A stretch of 64,000 nucleotides of DNA, taken from Actibacterium sp. 188UL27-1 (lineage in GTDB: Bacteria; Pseudomonadota; Alphaproteobacteria; Rhodobacterales; Rhodobacteraceae). The position numbers were made by a program, and so were the translations under genes. The stretch is from assembly GCF_016901225.1 (NCBI RefSeq), contig NZ_JAFEUL010000014.1, positions 50,889 to 114,888 on the forward strand, given 5' to 3'. Shown one piece after another: positions 17,782 to 26,819 of the stretch (within the stretch, counting starts at the first letter, position 1; every line of letters begins with the position of its first letter). The notes below the pieces were generated by a model that was not told the DNA's origin, did no database searches, and saw only the letters and a list, made by a program, of their open reading frames with translations.

Positions 17782-18036
17782 ATGCGGATTAACTGCCCCC
17801 TTTGCGGTTTGCGGGACCTGCGGGAATTCTCGATCAAGGGGGACGCCGTGGCGCTCGACCGCCCGGCCGAAGATGGCGATTGGCATAGCTATCTGCATCT
17901 GCGGGACAATCCATCGGGGGAGACCCGCGAGCTGTGGTTCCATGGCCAAGGCTGCGGGGCCTGGCTGGTGGTGCACCGGGATACGACGACCCATGCGATC
18001 AAATCGGTCACGTTGGCCGCAGAGACCACACCATGA
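17782..18036 (+). CDS. soxD: Sarcosine oxidase subunit delta
   Basis: 84 residues from ATG 17782; a GTG codon directly before it (17779) is also possible. The zinc-binding N-terminus is visible (INCPLCGLRDLREFS with a CxxC) and the family's ELWFHGQGCGAWLVVHRDT block near residues 52-70 supplies the further Cys. It is the small zinc subunit of heterotetrameric sarcosine oxidase. The stop overlaps the soxA start as ATGA. Confidence 0.95.
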   Translation: MRINCPLCGLRDLREFSIKGDAVALDRPAEDGDWHSYLHLRDNPSGETRELWFHGQGCGAWLVVHRDTTTHAIKSVTLAAETTP

Positions 18037-20948
18037 GGGTGGTCGGCAAGGGCCGGGTGGACCGGGACGCCCCGCTGAATTTCACCTTCGACGGCAAAGC
18101 CATGCGCGGATTTCAAGGCGATACGCTGGCATCCGCTCTCATGGCCAACGGTCAAAAGCTCGTCGGGCGGTCATTCAAGTATCATAGGCCCCGCGGTATC
18201 CTGACCGCCGGATCCGAAGAGCCCAATGCCCTGATGGAGATCGGGGCCGGGGATGACTGGATCCCCAACACGCGCGCCACGGTTCAGGAGTTGTATCAAG
18301 GGCTTACGGCGCGCAGCCAGAACCGTTGGCCCTCGCTTGATCGTGATGTGTTAAGCGTGAATGACCTCTTTGCGCCATTCCTGGGCGCCGGTTTCTATTA
18401 CAAGACGTTCATGTGGCCCAAGACCTTTTGGGAAAAGGTCTATGAACCCACGATCCGCAAGGCGGCTGGGCTGGGGATGCTGCCGCAGGCCCATGACCTG
18501 ATCCGCCATGAAAAGGCATTTGCCCATTGTGACCTGCTGGTGATCGGTGCTGGCCCGACCGGCTTGATGGCGGCGCGGGCCGGGGCCGAGGCGGGCGCCG
18601 ACGTGATCCTGATCGATGATCAGACCGAACCCGGCGGGCGGCTTTTGTCAGAGATTGAGGAAATCGACGGGCTGCCGGGCTGGCGCTGGGCGCGGGAGCA
18701 GGCAGCGGAGTTGCGCCAGATGGGCGTGCAGATCATGCCCCGCACCACTGTCACTGGCGCCTATGATGGTGGGGTCTATGGCGCGTTGGAATTGGTCGGG
18801 CATCACTTGGCGGAGCGACCTGAACACCTGCCGTTGGAATGTTTCTGGCGGATCACCGCGCGGGCAACTGTCCTGGCGGCGGGGGCACTGGAGCGGCCCA
18901 TCGCCTTTGCCAACAACGACCGGCCGGGCATCATGATGGCCGGTGCCATGCGCAGCTACCTGCACCGCTGGGGCGTTGTCCCAGGGCAGGATGTGGCAGT
19001 GTTCGGCAGCACCCAAAGCGCCCGCCGCACGGCGCGGGATCTTGTCGAGGCAGGCCTGAATGCGACGCTGATCGACCCGCGCGAGGAGGCCGGGGCGCCG
19101 CCAGACGTGCGCCTGATCGCAGGGGCGCAGATCAGGGACACGAATGGCCGCAAGGGCGTGACCGGCATCCACTTGACGACGGGCCGGATGATCCCGTGTG
19201 ATGCCGTGGCGATGTCTGGCGGATGGACACCGTCGGTGCACTTGACCTGCCACATAAACACGCGCCCGGTCTGGCAGGAGGATATCGCCGCCTTTGTCCC
19301 GGCCCCCGATGCCGTGCCCGGCCTGATTGCCGCCGGGGCCTGTAACGGGACCTATGACACAGGCGGATGTCTGGCCGCGGGGCTGGAAGCGGCGGGCGTG
19401 GCTGTGGAGAAGCTGGGATTGCGTCCCTCATTCACCGATCTGCCGAAGGTCGAGGGGACGCCCGCACAGGATCACCCGATCTGGCATGTGGCGGGGCCGG
19501 GGCGGGCGTGGCTTGATTTCCAGAACGATGTGACGACCAAGGATGTGACCCTGGCGGCACAGGAAAACTTCGTGAGCGTCGAACATATGAAGCGCTACAC
19601 GACGCAAGGGATGGCGCCGGATCAAGGCAAGAACTCGAATATCGGGGCGCTGGCTGTGCTGGCGGACGTGACGGGGCGCAGCATCCCCGAGACGGGAACG
19701 ACGACCTATCGCCCGCCTTTCGTGCCGGTGACCCTGGGCGCCATGGGAGCAGGGGCCCGTGGCAAGGGCTTTGCGCCGGAGCGTCTGACCACCAGCCATG
19801 CCAGTAGTGTGGCCCGGGGTGCGCCGATGATCGAAGCGGGGCTTTGGTATCGCCCGTCCTATTTCCCGCAGGCGGGGGAGACCACCTGGCGGCTGTCTTG
19901 CGACCGGGAGGTTGGGTATGTGCGGCAGGCCGTCGGGATCTGTGATGTCTCGACCCTCGGCAAGATTGACATCCAAGGGGCGGATGCCGGTGCGTTTCTG
20001 GATTTCATCTATACCAATCGGTTCTCGACCTTGAAACCCGGGCGGGTGCGCTATGGCCTGATGTTGCGTGAGGACGGTCACGTGATGGATGACGGGACGA
20101 CCGCCTGCCTGGGCGCGGGGCATTATGTGATGACCACGACGACTGCGGCTGCGGGCGCGGTGATGGCGCATCTGGAATTCGTGCGCCAGGGCTTGCGGTC
20201 GGACTGGGATGTGCACCTGACCTCGGTCAGCGAGCAATGGGCGCAATTCGCGGTGGCCGGGCCCAAGTCGCGCGATCTGCTGAACACGCTATTGGATCAA
20301 CCTGTCGATAACGACAGTTTCCCGTTCATGGCCTGCGGGACGGTGCGGGTTTGCGGTGTTGACGGGCGGCTTTTCCGTATCTCGTTCTCGGGCGAGCATG
20401 CCTATGAGGTCGCCGTGCCCGCCCGATATGGTGATAGCCTGTTTCGGCTGCTGGTAAGCCAGGCCGAGGCGATGGGGGGCGGGGCCTACGGGATGGAGGC
20501 GTTGAATGTCCTGCGGATCGAGAAAGGGTTCATCACCCATGCAGAGATTACGGGGCGTGTGACGGCGTTTGATATCGGCATGGACCGGATGATCTCGGCC
20601 AAGACAGATTGCATTGGCAAGGCGGCCTCCCGCCGCCCGGGCCTGCTGGATCCCGCGCGTGAACGGATGGTTGGATTAAAGCCGGTCGATAGCGGCGACC
20701 TCACCGCTGGCGCACATCTCTATCCGGTGGGAGAGAAGGCCGTGCCCACCCAGGACCAAGGCTATGTCACGTCGGTGGGATATTCGCCGACGCTCGGCCA
20801 TTCCATCGGTCTGGGATTTGTCCATCACGGGCCCGAGCGTATGGGGGAGGAGTTGCGGATGATCGACGCCTTGCGCGATGTGGAGATCCCGGTGGTGATC
20901 TGCGATCCGGTGTTTGTGGACCCTGACGGGGGGCGCGCCCGTGGTTGA
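18033..20948 (+). CDS. soxA: Sarcosine oxidase subunit alpha
   Basis: 971 residues from the ATG at 18033, which overlaps the soxD stop; the frame extends upstream but antisense-like. The N-terminal 2Fe-2S-like domain (FTFDGKAMRGFQGDTLASAL) is followed by an NAD-binding Rossmann motif (LLVIGAGPTGLMAARAGAEA at about 170-189), a second nucleotide-binding segment (VAVFGSTQSARRTARDLVEA), and a C-terminal folate-binding aminomethyltransferase-like domain from about 610 (GMEALNVLRIEKGF). It passes the methyl group as formaldehyde to tetrahydrofolate. Its last bases overlap the soxG start. Confidence 0.96.
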   Translation: MRVVGKGRVDRDAPLNFTFDGKAMRGFQGDTLASALMANGQKLVGRSFKYHRPRGILTAGSEEPNALMEIGAGDDWIPNTRATVQELYQGLTARSQNRWPSLDRDVLSVNDLFAPFLGAGFYYKTFMWPKTFWEKVYEPTIRKAAGLGMLPQAHDLIRHEKAFAHCDLLVIGAGPTGLMAARAGAEAGADVILIDDQTEPGGRLLSEIEEIDGLPGWRWAREQAAELRQMGVQIMPRTTVTGAYDGGVYGALELVGHHLAERPEHLPLECFWRITARATVLAAGALERPIAFANNDRPGIMMAGAMRSYLHRWGVVPGQDVAVFGSTQSARRTARDLVEAGLNATLIDPREEAGAPPDVRLIAGAQIRDTNGRKGVTGIHLTTGRMIPCDAVAMSGGWTPSVHLTCHINTRPVWQEDIAAFVPAPDAVPGLIAAGACNGTYDTGGCLAAGLEAAGVAVEKLGLRPSFTDLPKVEGTPAQDHPIWHVAGPGRAWLDFQNDVTTKDVTLAAQENFVSVEHMKRYTTQGMAPDQGKNSNIGALAVLADVTGRSIPETGTTTYRPPFVPVTLGAMGAGARGKGFAPERLTTSHASSVARGAPMIEAGLWYRPSYFPQAGETTWRLSCDREVGYVRQAVGICDVSTLGKIDIQGADAGAFLDFIYTNRFSTLKPGRVRYGLMLREDGHVMDDGTTACLGAGHYVMTTTTAAAGAVMAHLEFVRQGLRSDWDVHLTSVSEQWAQFAVAGPKSRDLLNTLLDQPVDNDSFPFMACGTVRVCGVDGRLFRISFSGEHAYEVAVPARYGDSLFRLLVSQAEAMGGGAYGMEALNVLRIEKGFITHAEITGRVTAFDIGMDRMISAKTDCIGKAASRRPGLLDPARERMVGLKPVDSGDLTAGAHLYPVGEKAVPTQDQGYVTSVGYSPTLGHSIGLGFVHHGPERMGEELRMIDALRDVEIPVVICDPVFVDPDGGRARG

Positions 20949-21483
20949 ACTGGTCGCCCAAATGCCGCTGGACGGATTGGATGTCAGTCTTGGTGACGCA
21001 CGGCTGGTGGAGATGGATCTGGGGCCGGTAACCCTGTTGAGCGCTGGCCAGGACAGTGACCTTGCCCAAGCGTTGCAGGCGGCCCACGGGTTGAGTTGGC
21101 CCGCGCCGGGGGGCGTGGTTGAGCAGGGTGAAGCGCGGATCCTGTGGTTTGGGCTTGGGCAGGCCTTGCTGATCGGCATTGTGCCGAATCCGAGCCTGGG
21201 TGATCATGCAGCCCTCACGGATCAGTCCGACGCATGGGCCGCCATGGCGCTGTCCGGGCCGAATGCGCGATCCGTACTGGTGCGGCTGACACCGCTTGAT
21301 CTGCGGGACGGCGCGTTTGCCGTGGGTCGGACCGCGCGGACGATGCTACAGCATATGGGATGCAGCCTGACGCGGACGGGGGCGGATGCCTACCTGATCC
21401 TCGTCATGCGTTCCATGGCGGCAAGTGCTGCCCATGATTTGACCGATGCGATGGCGATGGTGGCGGCCCGACAGACAACCTGA
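20941..21483 (+). CDS. soxG: Sarcosine oxidase subunit gamma
   Basis: 180 residues from GTG 20941, preceded by GGGGGG and overlapping the soxA stop by 8 bases; an upstream TTG at 20914 is a less likely start. The SoxG family is divergent; recognisable parts are LALSGPNARSVLVRLTPLDL-like residues (here MALSGPNARSVLVRLTPLDL) and FAVGRTARTMLQHMGCSLTR. It completes soxBDAG and structurally supports the alpha subunit. dnaG starts 48 bases later. Confidence 0.93.
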   Translation: MVELVAQMPLDGLDVSLGDARLVEMDLGPVTLLSAGQDSDLAQALQAAHGLSWPAPGGVVEQGEARILWFGLGQALLIGIVPNPSLGDHAALTDQSDAWAAMALSGPNARSVLVRLTPLDLRDGAFAVGRTARTMLQHMGCSLTRTGADAYLILVMRSMAASAAHDLTDAMAMVAARQTT

Positions 21484-21530
21484 GACCGACCGCCCCTCGA
21501 CTCCGCAGGCCCGGCGGCGGATAAAAGGGA

Positions 21531-23474
21531 ATGTCCTTGCCGCCTGGATTCTTGGATGAGTTGCGCACGCGCCTGTCGTTGACCGATGTGGTGGGGCGCA
21601 AGGTGATGTGGGACACGCGCAAATCGAACCAGGGCAAGGGCGATATGTGGGCGCCCTGTCCGTTCCACCAGGAAAAGACGGCCAGCTTCCACGTCGATGA
21701 CCGCAAGGGGTTTTACTATTGCTTTGGTTGCCACGCCAAGGGCGACGCGATCAGTTTTGTCCGCGAGACCGAGAATGTGGGTTTCATGGAGGCGGTCGAG
21801 ATCCTGGCCGGAGAAGCCGGGATGCAAATGCCCGAACGTGACCCCCGCGCGCAGGAAAAATCGGACCGCCGTGGCGAATTGGCCAAGGTCATGGAGGCCG
21901 CTGTGCGCTGGCTGCGGTTACAGTTGAAAACCGGGGCCGCGTCCGATGCGCGCGCCTATCTGGACCGGCGGGGCCTGGGCGACAAGACGCAGGAGCGGTT
22001 CGAGATCGGATTTGCCCCCGACCAACGCCAGGCCATGTGGCAGGCGCTGACGGGGCAGGGGATCGAGGGACAAAAGATTATTGATGCGGGCCTGGCTGCC
22101 GAACCGGATGGTGGCGGCCAACCCTATGATCGGTTCCGTGGGCGCATCATCTACCCGATCCGGGATCCGCGCGGACGCTGTATTGGCCTGGGTGGACGGG
22201 CCATGGCGGCGGACGCCCGGGCGAAATACCTGAACTCGCCCGAGACTGAGCTTTTCGACAAGGGGCGCAGTCTATACAATCACAGCCCCGCGCGGGAAGC
22301 AGCGGGCAAAGGCCAACCCCTGATCGTGGCCGAAGGATACATGGATGTCATCGCGCTGGTTGAGGCGGGGTTTGAGGCCGCAGTGGCCCCGCTGGGCACC
22401 GCGGTCACGGAGGATCAGTTGCGCCTTCTGTGGCGGATCGATCCGGAGCCGATCATTGCGCTTGATGGTGACAAGGCGGGTTTGCGTGCGGCGATGCGGC
22501 TGATCGACCTCGCCTTGCCGCTATTGGAAGCGGGTCAGTCCCTGCGCTTTTGTCTGATGCCCGAGGGGCAGGACCCTGACGATCTGATCCGCGCCGCGGG
22601 GCCGCCTGCCATGCAAACACTACTGGACAAGGCCGAACCCATGGTGCGGCTTTTATGGCGGCGGGAAACCGAGGGCGCCCAGATCGACAGCCCGGAACGC
22701 CGTGCGGCATTGGACAAACGCCTGCGTGCCGCGGTCAAAACCATCGCCGATCCATCGATTCGCAGCCATTACGGTGAGGAGATCCGCCGCCTTCGCGCAG
22801 AATTGTTCGGGCAGGGCCGCCGGGATTTCGTGCCGCGCAAACGGGGCTGGACCCCGCCCGCAACCGCCCAGGCGACGACGCGCGCCTCTGTCCTGGCCAC
22901 CGGGGATGCCGTGCTGCAGGAGCATCTGCGGGAAGCCGTGATCCTCGCCACATTGATCACGCATCCCGCCCTGAGGGCCGAGTTTGCCCATGTGTTGGAA
23001 GAGGTGTCCCTGACCGGGCCCAACCATGCCAAGGTTGCAACAGCGCTTTTGCGGTGTCCGCCGGACGCCGATCTGGCGGGTTTTCCCGCAGAAATCGACC
23101 GTGAGGTCCTTGAAACGCTGTTGAACGCTCGCCACGTGCAACTTTCGCCGTCGATGCGCCATCCGTCGGATACTGATCTGGCGCGGATGTGCCTGACCGA
23201 AGAACTCGCGAAACTTGCAGCCGCCCGGGGCGCGGAACGGGAAATCAGTGATGCGATGGACGAGCTTTCTGGGGTCGCCAATGAAGGGGTCGATTGGCGA
23301 TTGGCACAGGCCGCAGCGGCCCGGCAAAATGCGGTTCGCGGAATGGAAGCCGACGTGACGGAATTTGAGATTGCCCCCAACGGTGCCCGTCTGGACCGGG
23401 AAGAACGGTCTGCCCTGGACAAGCTGTTGGACGGCATCACCTTTGGTAAGTCCGGCAAGGATACTGAAGGATAA
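21531..23474 (+). CDS. dnaG: DNA primase
   Basis: 647 residues, normal length. The CHC2 zinc finger is visible: CPFHQEKT (C43, H46) and FYYCFGCHAKGD (C64, C67). The RNA polymerase domain holds TOPRIM acidic motifs, including VAEGYMDVIAL (about 265) and IALDGDKAG (about 308). The C-terminal helicase-binding domain is alpha-helical and divergent. It makes RNA primers for replication at the fork. rpoD follows after 118 bases, the classical alphaproteobacterial dnaG-rpoD pair. Confidence 0.97.
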   Translation: MSLPPGFLDELRTRLSLTDVVGRKVMWDTRKSNQGKGDMWAPCPFHQEKTASFHVDDRKGFYYCFGCHAKGDAISFVRETENVGFMEAVEILAGEAGMQMPERDPRAQEKSDRRGELAKVMEAAVRWLRLQLKTGAASDARAYLDRRGLGDKTQERFEIGFAPDQRQAMWQALTGQGIEGQKIIDAGLAAEPDGGGQPYDRFRGRIIYPIRDPRGRCIGLGGRAMAADARAKYLNSPETELFDKGRSLYNHSPAREAAGKGQPLIVAEGYMDVIALVEAGFEAAVAPLGTAVTEDQLRLLWRIDPEPIIALDGDKAGLRAAMRLIDLALPLLEAGQSLRFCLMPEGQDPDDLIRAAGPPAMQTLLDKAEPMVRLLWRRETEGAQIDSPERRAALDKRLRAAVKTIADPSIRSHYGEEIRRLRAELFGQGRRDFVPRKRGWTPPATAQATTRASVLATGDAVLQEHLREAVILATLITHPALRAEFAHVLEEVSLTGPNHAKVATALLRCPPDADLAGFPAEIDREVLETLLNARHVQLSPSMRHPSDTDLARMCLTEELAKLAAARGAEREISDAMDELSGVANEGVDWRLAQAAAARQNAVRGMEADVTEFEIAPNGARLDREERSALDKLLDGITFGKSGKDTEG

Positions 23475-23592
23475 TGGAATCTTTGTCCGGATCCGGGTAA
23501 CGGTGTGGACTTAGGGGTGATTCGCTCTATTGATTCGGTTGGATCGGGGCGTGGTGACAGTGCCCGGTAGGGCGCGCGGACAGGAGTAGTCG

Positions 23593-25584
23593 ATGGCAGC
23601 CAAGGACAACACGGACGACCGCAAGACCGACGAGACCGACGCCGAGATGTCTCTCGATATGAGCCAAGCCGCTGTGAAAAAGATGATCGCGGAAGCGCGT
23701 GAACGCGGCTACATCACGTATGATCAGCTCAACCAGGTTTTGCCACCCGATCAGGCCAGTTCTGACCAGATCGAAGACGTGATGTCGATGCTATCCGAAA
23801 TGGGCATACAGGTCACCGAAGAGGAAGAGGGGGACGAGGACGACAGTAAGGGATCGACCGAACTGGTCGAGGCCTCGTCATCGCGCGAGGTCACCGTTGC
23901 GCAGACTGAAACCGAAAAGCTGGACCGAACGGATGATCCGGTGCGGATGTATCTGCGCGAAATGGGTTCGGTCGAACTGTTGAGCCGCGAAGGCGAGATC
24001 GCCATCGCCAAGCGGATCGAGGCTGGTCGCAACACCATGATCCAGGGGCTGTGCGAAAGCCCGCTGACCTTCCAGGCCATCACGATCTGGCGCGACGAAT
24101 TGCTGTCCGAAGATATCTTGTTGCGCGACGTGATCGATCTGGAAACAACCTTTGGACAGGGCGTTGAAGGCGACGAGACCGAGCCGGTCGTTGCCGCCGT
24201 CCCCGAAGCCGCGCCCAAACCCGAAGCAGCCACAGAACCCTCTGAAGAATTGGATGCCGATGGTAATCCCATCATCAAATCCGATGACGAAGATGATGAG
24301 GACGAACAGGCCAATATGAGCCTGGCGGCGATGGAAGCTGCACTTAAGCCGCGCGTTCTTGAAACGCTGGATCTGATCGCCCGGGACTATGCCGACCTTG
24401 CCGAGATGCAGGATCTGCGCATGTCGGCCACGCTGAATGAGGATGACAGTTTTTCCAAAAAGGAAGAGGAGCGTTATCAGACGCTGCGGTCCGAAATCGT
24501 CGTGCTGGTCAATGAACTGCATCTGCATAACAACCGGATCGAAGCGCTGATCGATCAGCTTTACGGCATCAACCGCCGCATCATGTCCATCGACAGCAAT
24601 ATGGTGAAGCTGGCGGACCAGGCTCGTATCAATCGGCGCGAATTCATTGAAGCCTATCGAGGCTATGAGCTTGACCCGACCTGGATGGAAAAGATGAGCG
24701 AAAAGCCCGGTCGCGGTTGGCAAGCGCTCATGGAACGCTCCAGTAGCAAAGTCTCGGACCTGCGGACCGAGATGGCGCAAGTCGGTCAGTATGTCGGTGT
24801 CGACATCCCCGAATTCCGCCGCATCGTGCAGCAGGTTCAAAAGGGTGAGAAAGAGGCGCGCCAGGCCAAGAAAGAGATGGTTGAGGCCAACCTGCGCCTG
24901 GTGATTTCCATCGCCAAGAAATACACCAACCGCGGCTTGCAATTCCTGGACCTGATCCAGGAAGGGAATATTGGCCTGATGAAAGCGGTCGATAAGTTCG
25001 AATATCGCCGCGGCTACAAGTTTTCGACTTATGCGACCTGGTGGATCCGCCAGGCGATCACCCGATCCATTGCCGATCAGGCCCGCACGATCCGGATCCC
25101 GGTCCATATGATCGAGACGATCAACAAACTGGTCCGCACGGGTCGCCAGATGCTGCACGAGATCGGCCGTGAGCCAACGCCGGAAGAGCTGGCTGAAAAG
25201 CTGCAGATGCCGTTGGAGAAGGTCCGCAAGGTGATGAAAATCGCCAAGGAGCCGATCAGCCTTGAGACACCCATTGGTGATGAGGAAGACAGCCAACTTG
25301 GTGATTTCATCGAGGATAAGAATGCCGTCCTACCGCTGGATTCGGCCATTCAGGAGAACCTGAAAGAGACGACCACCCGGGTTCTTGCCTCACTTACCCC
25401 CCGCGAGGAGAGGGTTTTGCGGATGCGGTTCGGCATCGGCATGAACACCGACCACACACTCGAAGAGGTGGGCCAACAGTTCAGCGTGACCCGCGAACGG
25501 ATCCGCCAGATCGAGGCAAAGGCGTTGCGCAAGCTGAAACATCCAAGCCGCTCGCGCAAGCTTCGCAGTTTCCTGGATCAATAG
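23593..25584 (+). CDS. rpoD: RNA polymerase primary sigma factor RpoD (sigma-70)
   Basis: 663 residues, a normal alphaproteobacterial length. RBS GGAG lies before the ATG. Region 1.1 is at the N-terminus ([20 protein letters not shown]), followed by an acidic non-conserved region with runs of D and E (about 190-240), then regions 2 ([32 protein letters not shown]), 3 and 4 ([20 protein letters not shown]). It directs housekeeping transcription. Two hairpins lie in the 400-base gap after it. Confidence 0.97.
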   Translation: MAAKDNTDDRKTDETDAEMSLDMSQAAVKKMIAEARERGYITYDQLNQVLPPDQASSDQIEDVMSMLSEMGIQVTEEEEGDEDDSKGSTELVEASSSREVTVAQTETEKLDRTDDPVRMYLREMGSVELLSREGEIAIAKRIEAGRNTMIQGLCESPLTFQAITIWRDELLSEDILLRDVIDLETTFGQGVEGDETEPVVAAVPEAAPKPEAATEPSEELDADGNPIIKSDDEDDEDEQANMSLAAMEAALKPRVLETLDLIARDYADLAEMQDLRMSATLNEDDSFSKKEEERYQTLRSEIVVLVNELHLHNNRIEALIDQLYGINRRIMSIDSNMVKLADQARINRREFIEAYRGYELDPTWMEKMSEKPGRGWQALMERSSSKVSDLRTEMAQVGQYVGVDIPEFRRIVQQVQKGEKEARQAKKEMVEANLRLVISIAKKYTNRGLQFLDLIQEGNIGLMKAVDKFEYRRGYKFSTYATWWIRQAITRSIADQARTIRIPVHMIETINKLVRTGRQMLHEIGREPTPEELAEKLQMPLEKVRKVMKIAKEPISLETPIGDEEDSQLGDFIEDKNAVLPLDSAIQENLKETTTRVLASLTPREERVLRMRFGIGMNTDHTLEEVGQQFSVTRERIRQIEAKALRKLKHPSRSRKLRSFLDQ

Positions 25585-25619
25585 AACATGCAGCCGCGTT
25601 AAGCGGACCGTAAAGGATT

Positions 25620-25649
25620 TGTCGGGCAAGGCGAACGAATTGCCCGACA
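25620..25649. terminator. Stem-loop after rpoD
   Basis: TGTCGGGCAA (25620-25629) and TTGCCCGACA (25640-25649) form a perfect 10-base stem with a 10-base loop, 36 bases after the rpoD stop. No T-run follows, so it may be a weak terminator or an mRNA 3'-stabilising stem. Confidence 0.5.
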
Positions 25650-25744
25650 TATGGGACGCCACCGCTTTCGCTGAGCTTTCGGAATTGTGGGTTGGTGTGA
25701 CGGACCGAACGGAGGTTCGATGGGTGCGGATCGGATGCGCCCCT

Positions 25745-25763
25745 TTGGTCGGTGAACGACCAA
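25745..25763. repeat. Second stem-loop downstream of rpoD
   Basis: TTGGTCG-GTGAA-CGACCAA is a perfect 7-base stem with a 5-base loop. It lies in the 411-base gap between rpoD and the next gene (25585-25995), which otherwise contains nothing I can identify. Confidence 0.4.
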
Positions 25764-25995
25764 TGCGCTAAATTGACTGACGCCTAATCTGTTCCCATAT
25801 GGCCATATTCGACGCGGCCCTTTGCGACGTCATAACATGCTGACCCGGTCCAAGACTGACCTTAGTTTACGGCTCCGCCCAGTCCGATTGGACGGCAAAT
25901 GGGCTCCGAAAGTTGGTCTGCGCGCCCCTGTCCATTTGAGCTGGGTGATTGGCGGACAAGCCGCGTGGAAACCTTGGCGACGGATGGAGGACGGA

Positions 25996-26346
25996 ATGAG
26001 AAAAATCAGCATTACTTTTGCGATGGTTTTCGGATCAACGGGTGCATTGGCCGCCGCTGATTTCGTCACGGCGGGTGACGCGGGATATAACGCAACATGC
26101 AATGCCAGCGGTGCCATCTTGATGCCCGTCAATCCTGCACGCTCGCCCTTATATCTTGGCGCCACGTGCGATGCGTTCGACCCGGCAATTGGTGACGGAA
26201 CCTGGGGATGGTCGGAGGCCGGTTTCGTGGCGCAAATCTATGGATCCCGATTTCCCTTTCCCAAGCAGCAGCCGCCTTGTCTGGACGATCCTCAGATCGG
26301 GCAGGCCATGCGAGCCTGCACGGAGCCGCCTATCGTTTCCCCATGA
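25996..26346 (+). CDS. Small exported cysteine-containing protein
   Basis: 116 residues from the ATG at 25996 with GGAGG 6 bases before it. Signal peptide at about 1-20 (MRKISITFAMVFGSTGALAA). The mature part is short, with four cysteines (ATCNASG, ATCDAF, PPCLDD, RACTEP), probably two disulfides, and a W-rich centre (GDGTWGWSEAGFVAQIYG). It is likely a soluble periplasmic protein. I do not recognise the family. Upstream in-frame ATGs (25822, 25837) would place the signal peptide internally, so they are rejected. Confidence 0.6.
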   Translation: MRKISITFAMVFGSTGALAAADFVTAGDAGYNATCNASGAILMPVNPARSPLYLGATCDAFDPAIGDGTWGWSEAGFVAQIYGSRFPFPKQQPPCLDDPQIGQAMRACTEPPIVSP

Positions 26347-26405
26347 TTGTTTTTTAGACAGCCCCAATTTGTGCTTTGAAAGTATTGGCCGAATTGGGCG
26401 GCGAC

Positions 26406-26657
26406 ATGCGAATATTGAAGTGAGTTGGCGGGTTGCTGATTTTCCCGGTAGTGGTTGTCATAGGCGGGGTCCTGTTGCCGCGAGAGGTGACGGTGGCGCA
26501 CTGTACAAAGATTGATGCGCCAGCAGCGGCGATTTTTCCCCATTTAAAAAATCTCAAGGCGACAAAGGCGCAATCACCATGGCTGGTACTCCATCCGACC
26601 ACAGAAGTAATCTACGGCGACAATCACTTGGGGCCTGAGGGCCAATATGGGCGCTGA
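26406..26657 (+). pseudogene. SRPBCC (polyketide cyclase/dehydrase-like) family, nonsense-mutated and truncated
   Basis: From the ATG at 26406 the frame reads MRILK then TGA, then continues VGGLLIFPVVVVIGGVLLPR, EVTVAHCTKIDAPAAAIFPH, LKNLKATKAQSPWL. A membrane anchor followed by IDAPA...IFPHLxNxxxxxxWSPW is the start of a known SRPBCC protein group, where the sixth residue is plausibly Trp (TGG to TGA). The protein stops after about 84 codons, roughly half the usual length, and the C-terminal half of the START-like fold is missing. Confidence 0.65.
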
Positions 26658-26783
26658 GCCGATGTGGCGCTGGATGGGCCTTGACCATGAAAAACCTAAC
26701 CAATCTAAACGCGTTGGTTAAAAGTTAACTCGGGGACCGTCAGAGCCACCGGACGAAAACCATCAAAATCTGCACAAACTGCG

Positions 26784-26810
26784 CTGATCGGCTGCACATG
26801 AGCCGATCAG
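26784..26810. promoter_or_regulatory. Perfect stem-loop at the exosortase start
   Basis: CTGATCGGCT (26784-26793), loop GCACATG, AGCCGATCAG (26801-26810): a perfect 10-base inverted repeat ending 9 bases before the exosortase ATG and partly abutting its ribosome-binding stretch (GGGG at 26814-26817). It could be an operator for the response regulator encoded in the same locus or an mRNA structure that controls translation. Confidence 0.5.
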
Positions 26811-26819
26811 ATCGGGGTC

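Noticed and set aside
23878..25296. Long open frame of 472 codons opposite rpoD
   Set aside because: It is the exact antisense of a highly conserved sigma factor gene; low-complexity FLLIF-rich sequence without a domain. A codon-bias shadow.
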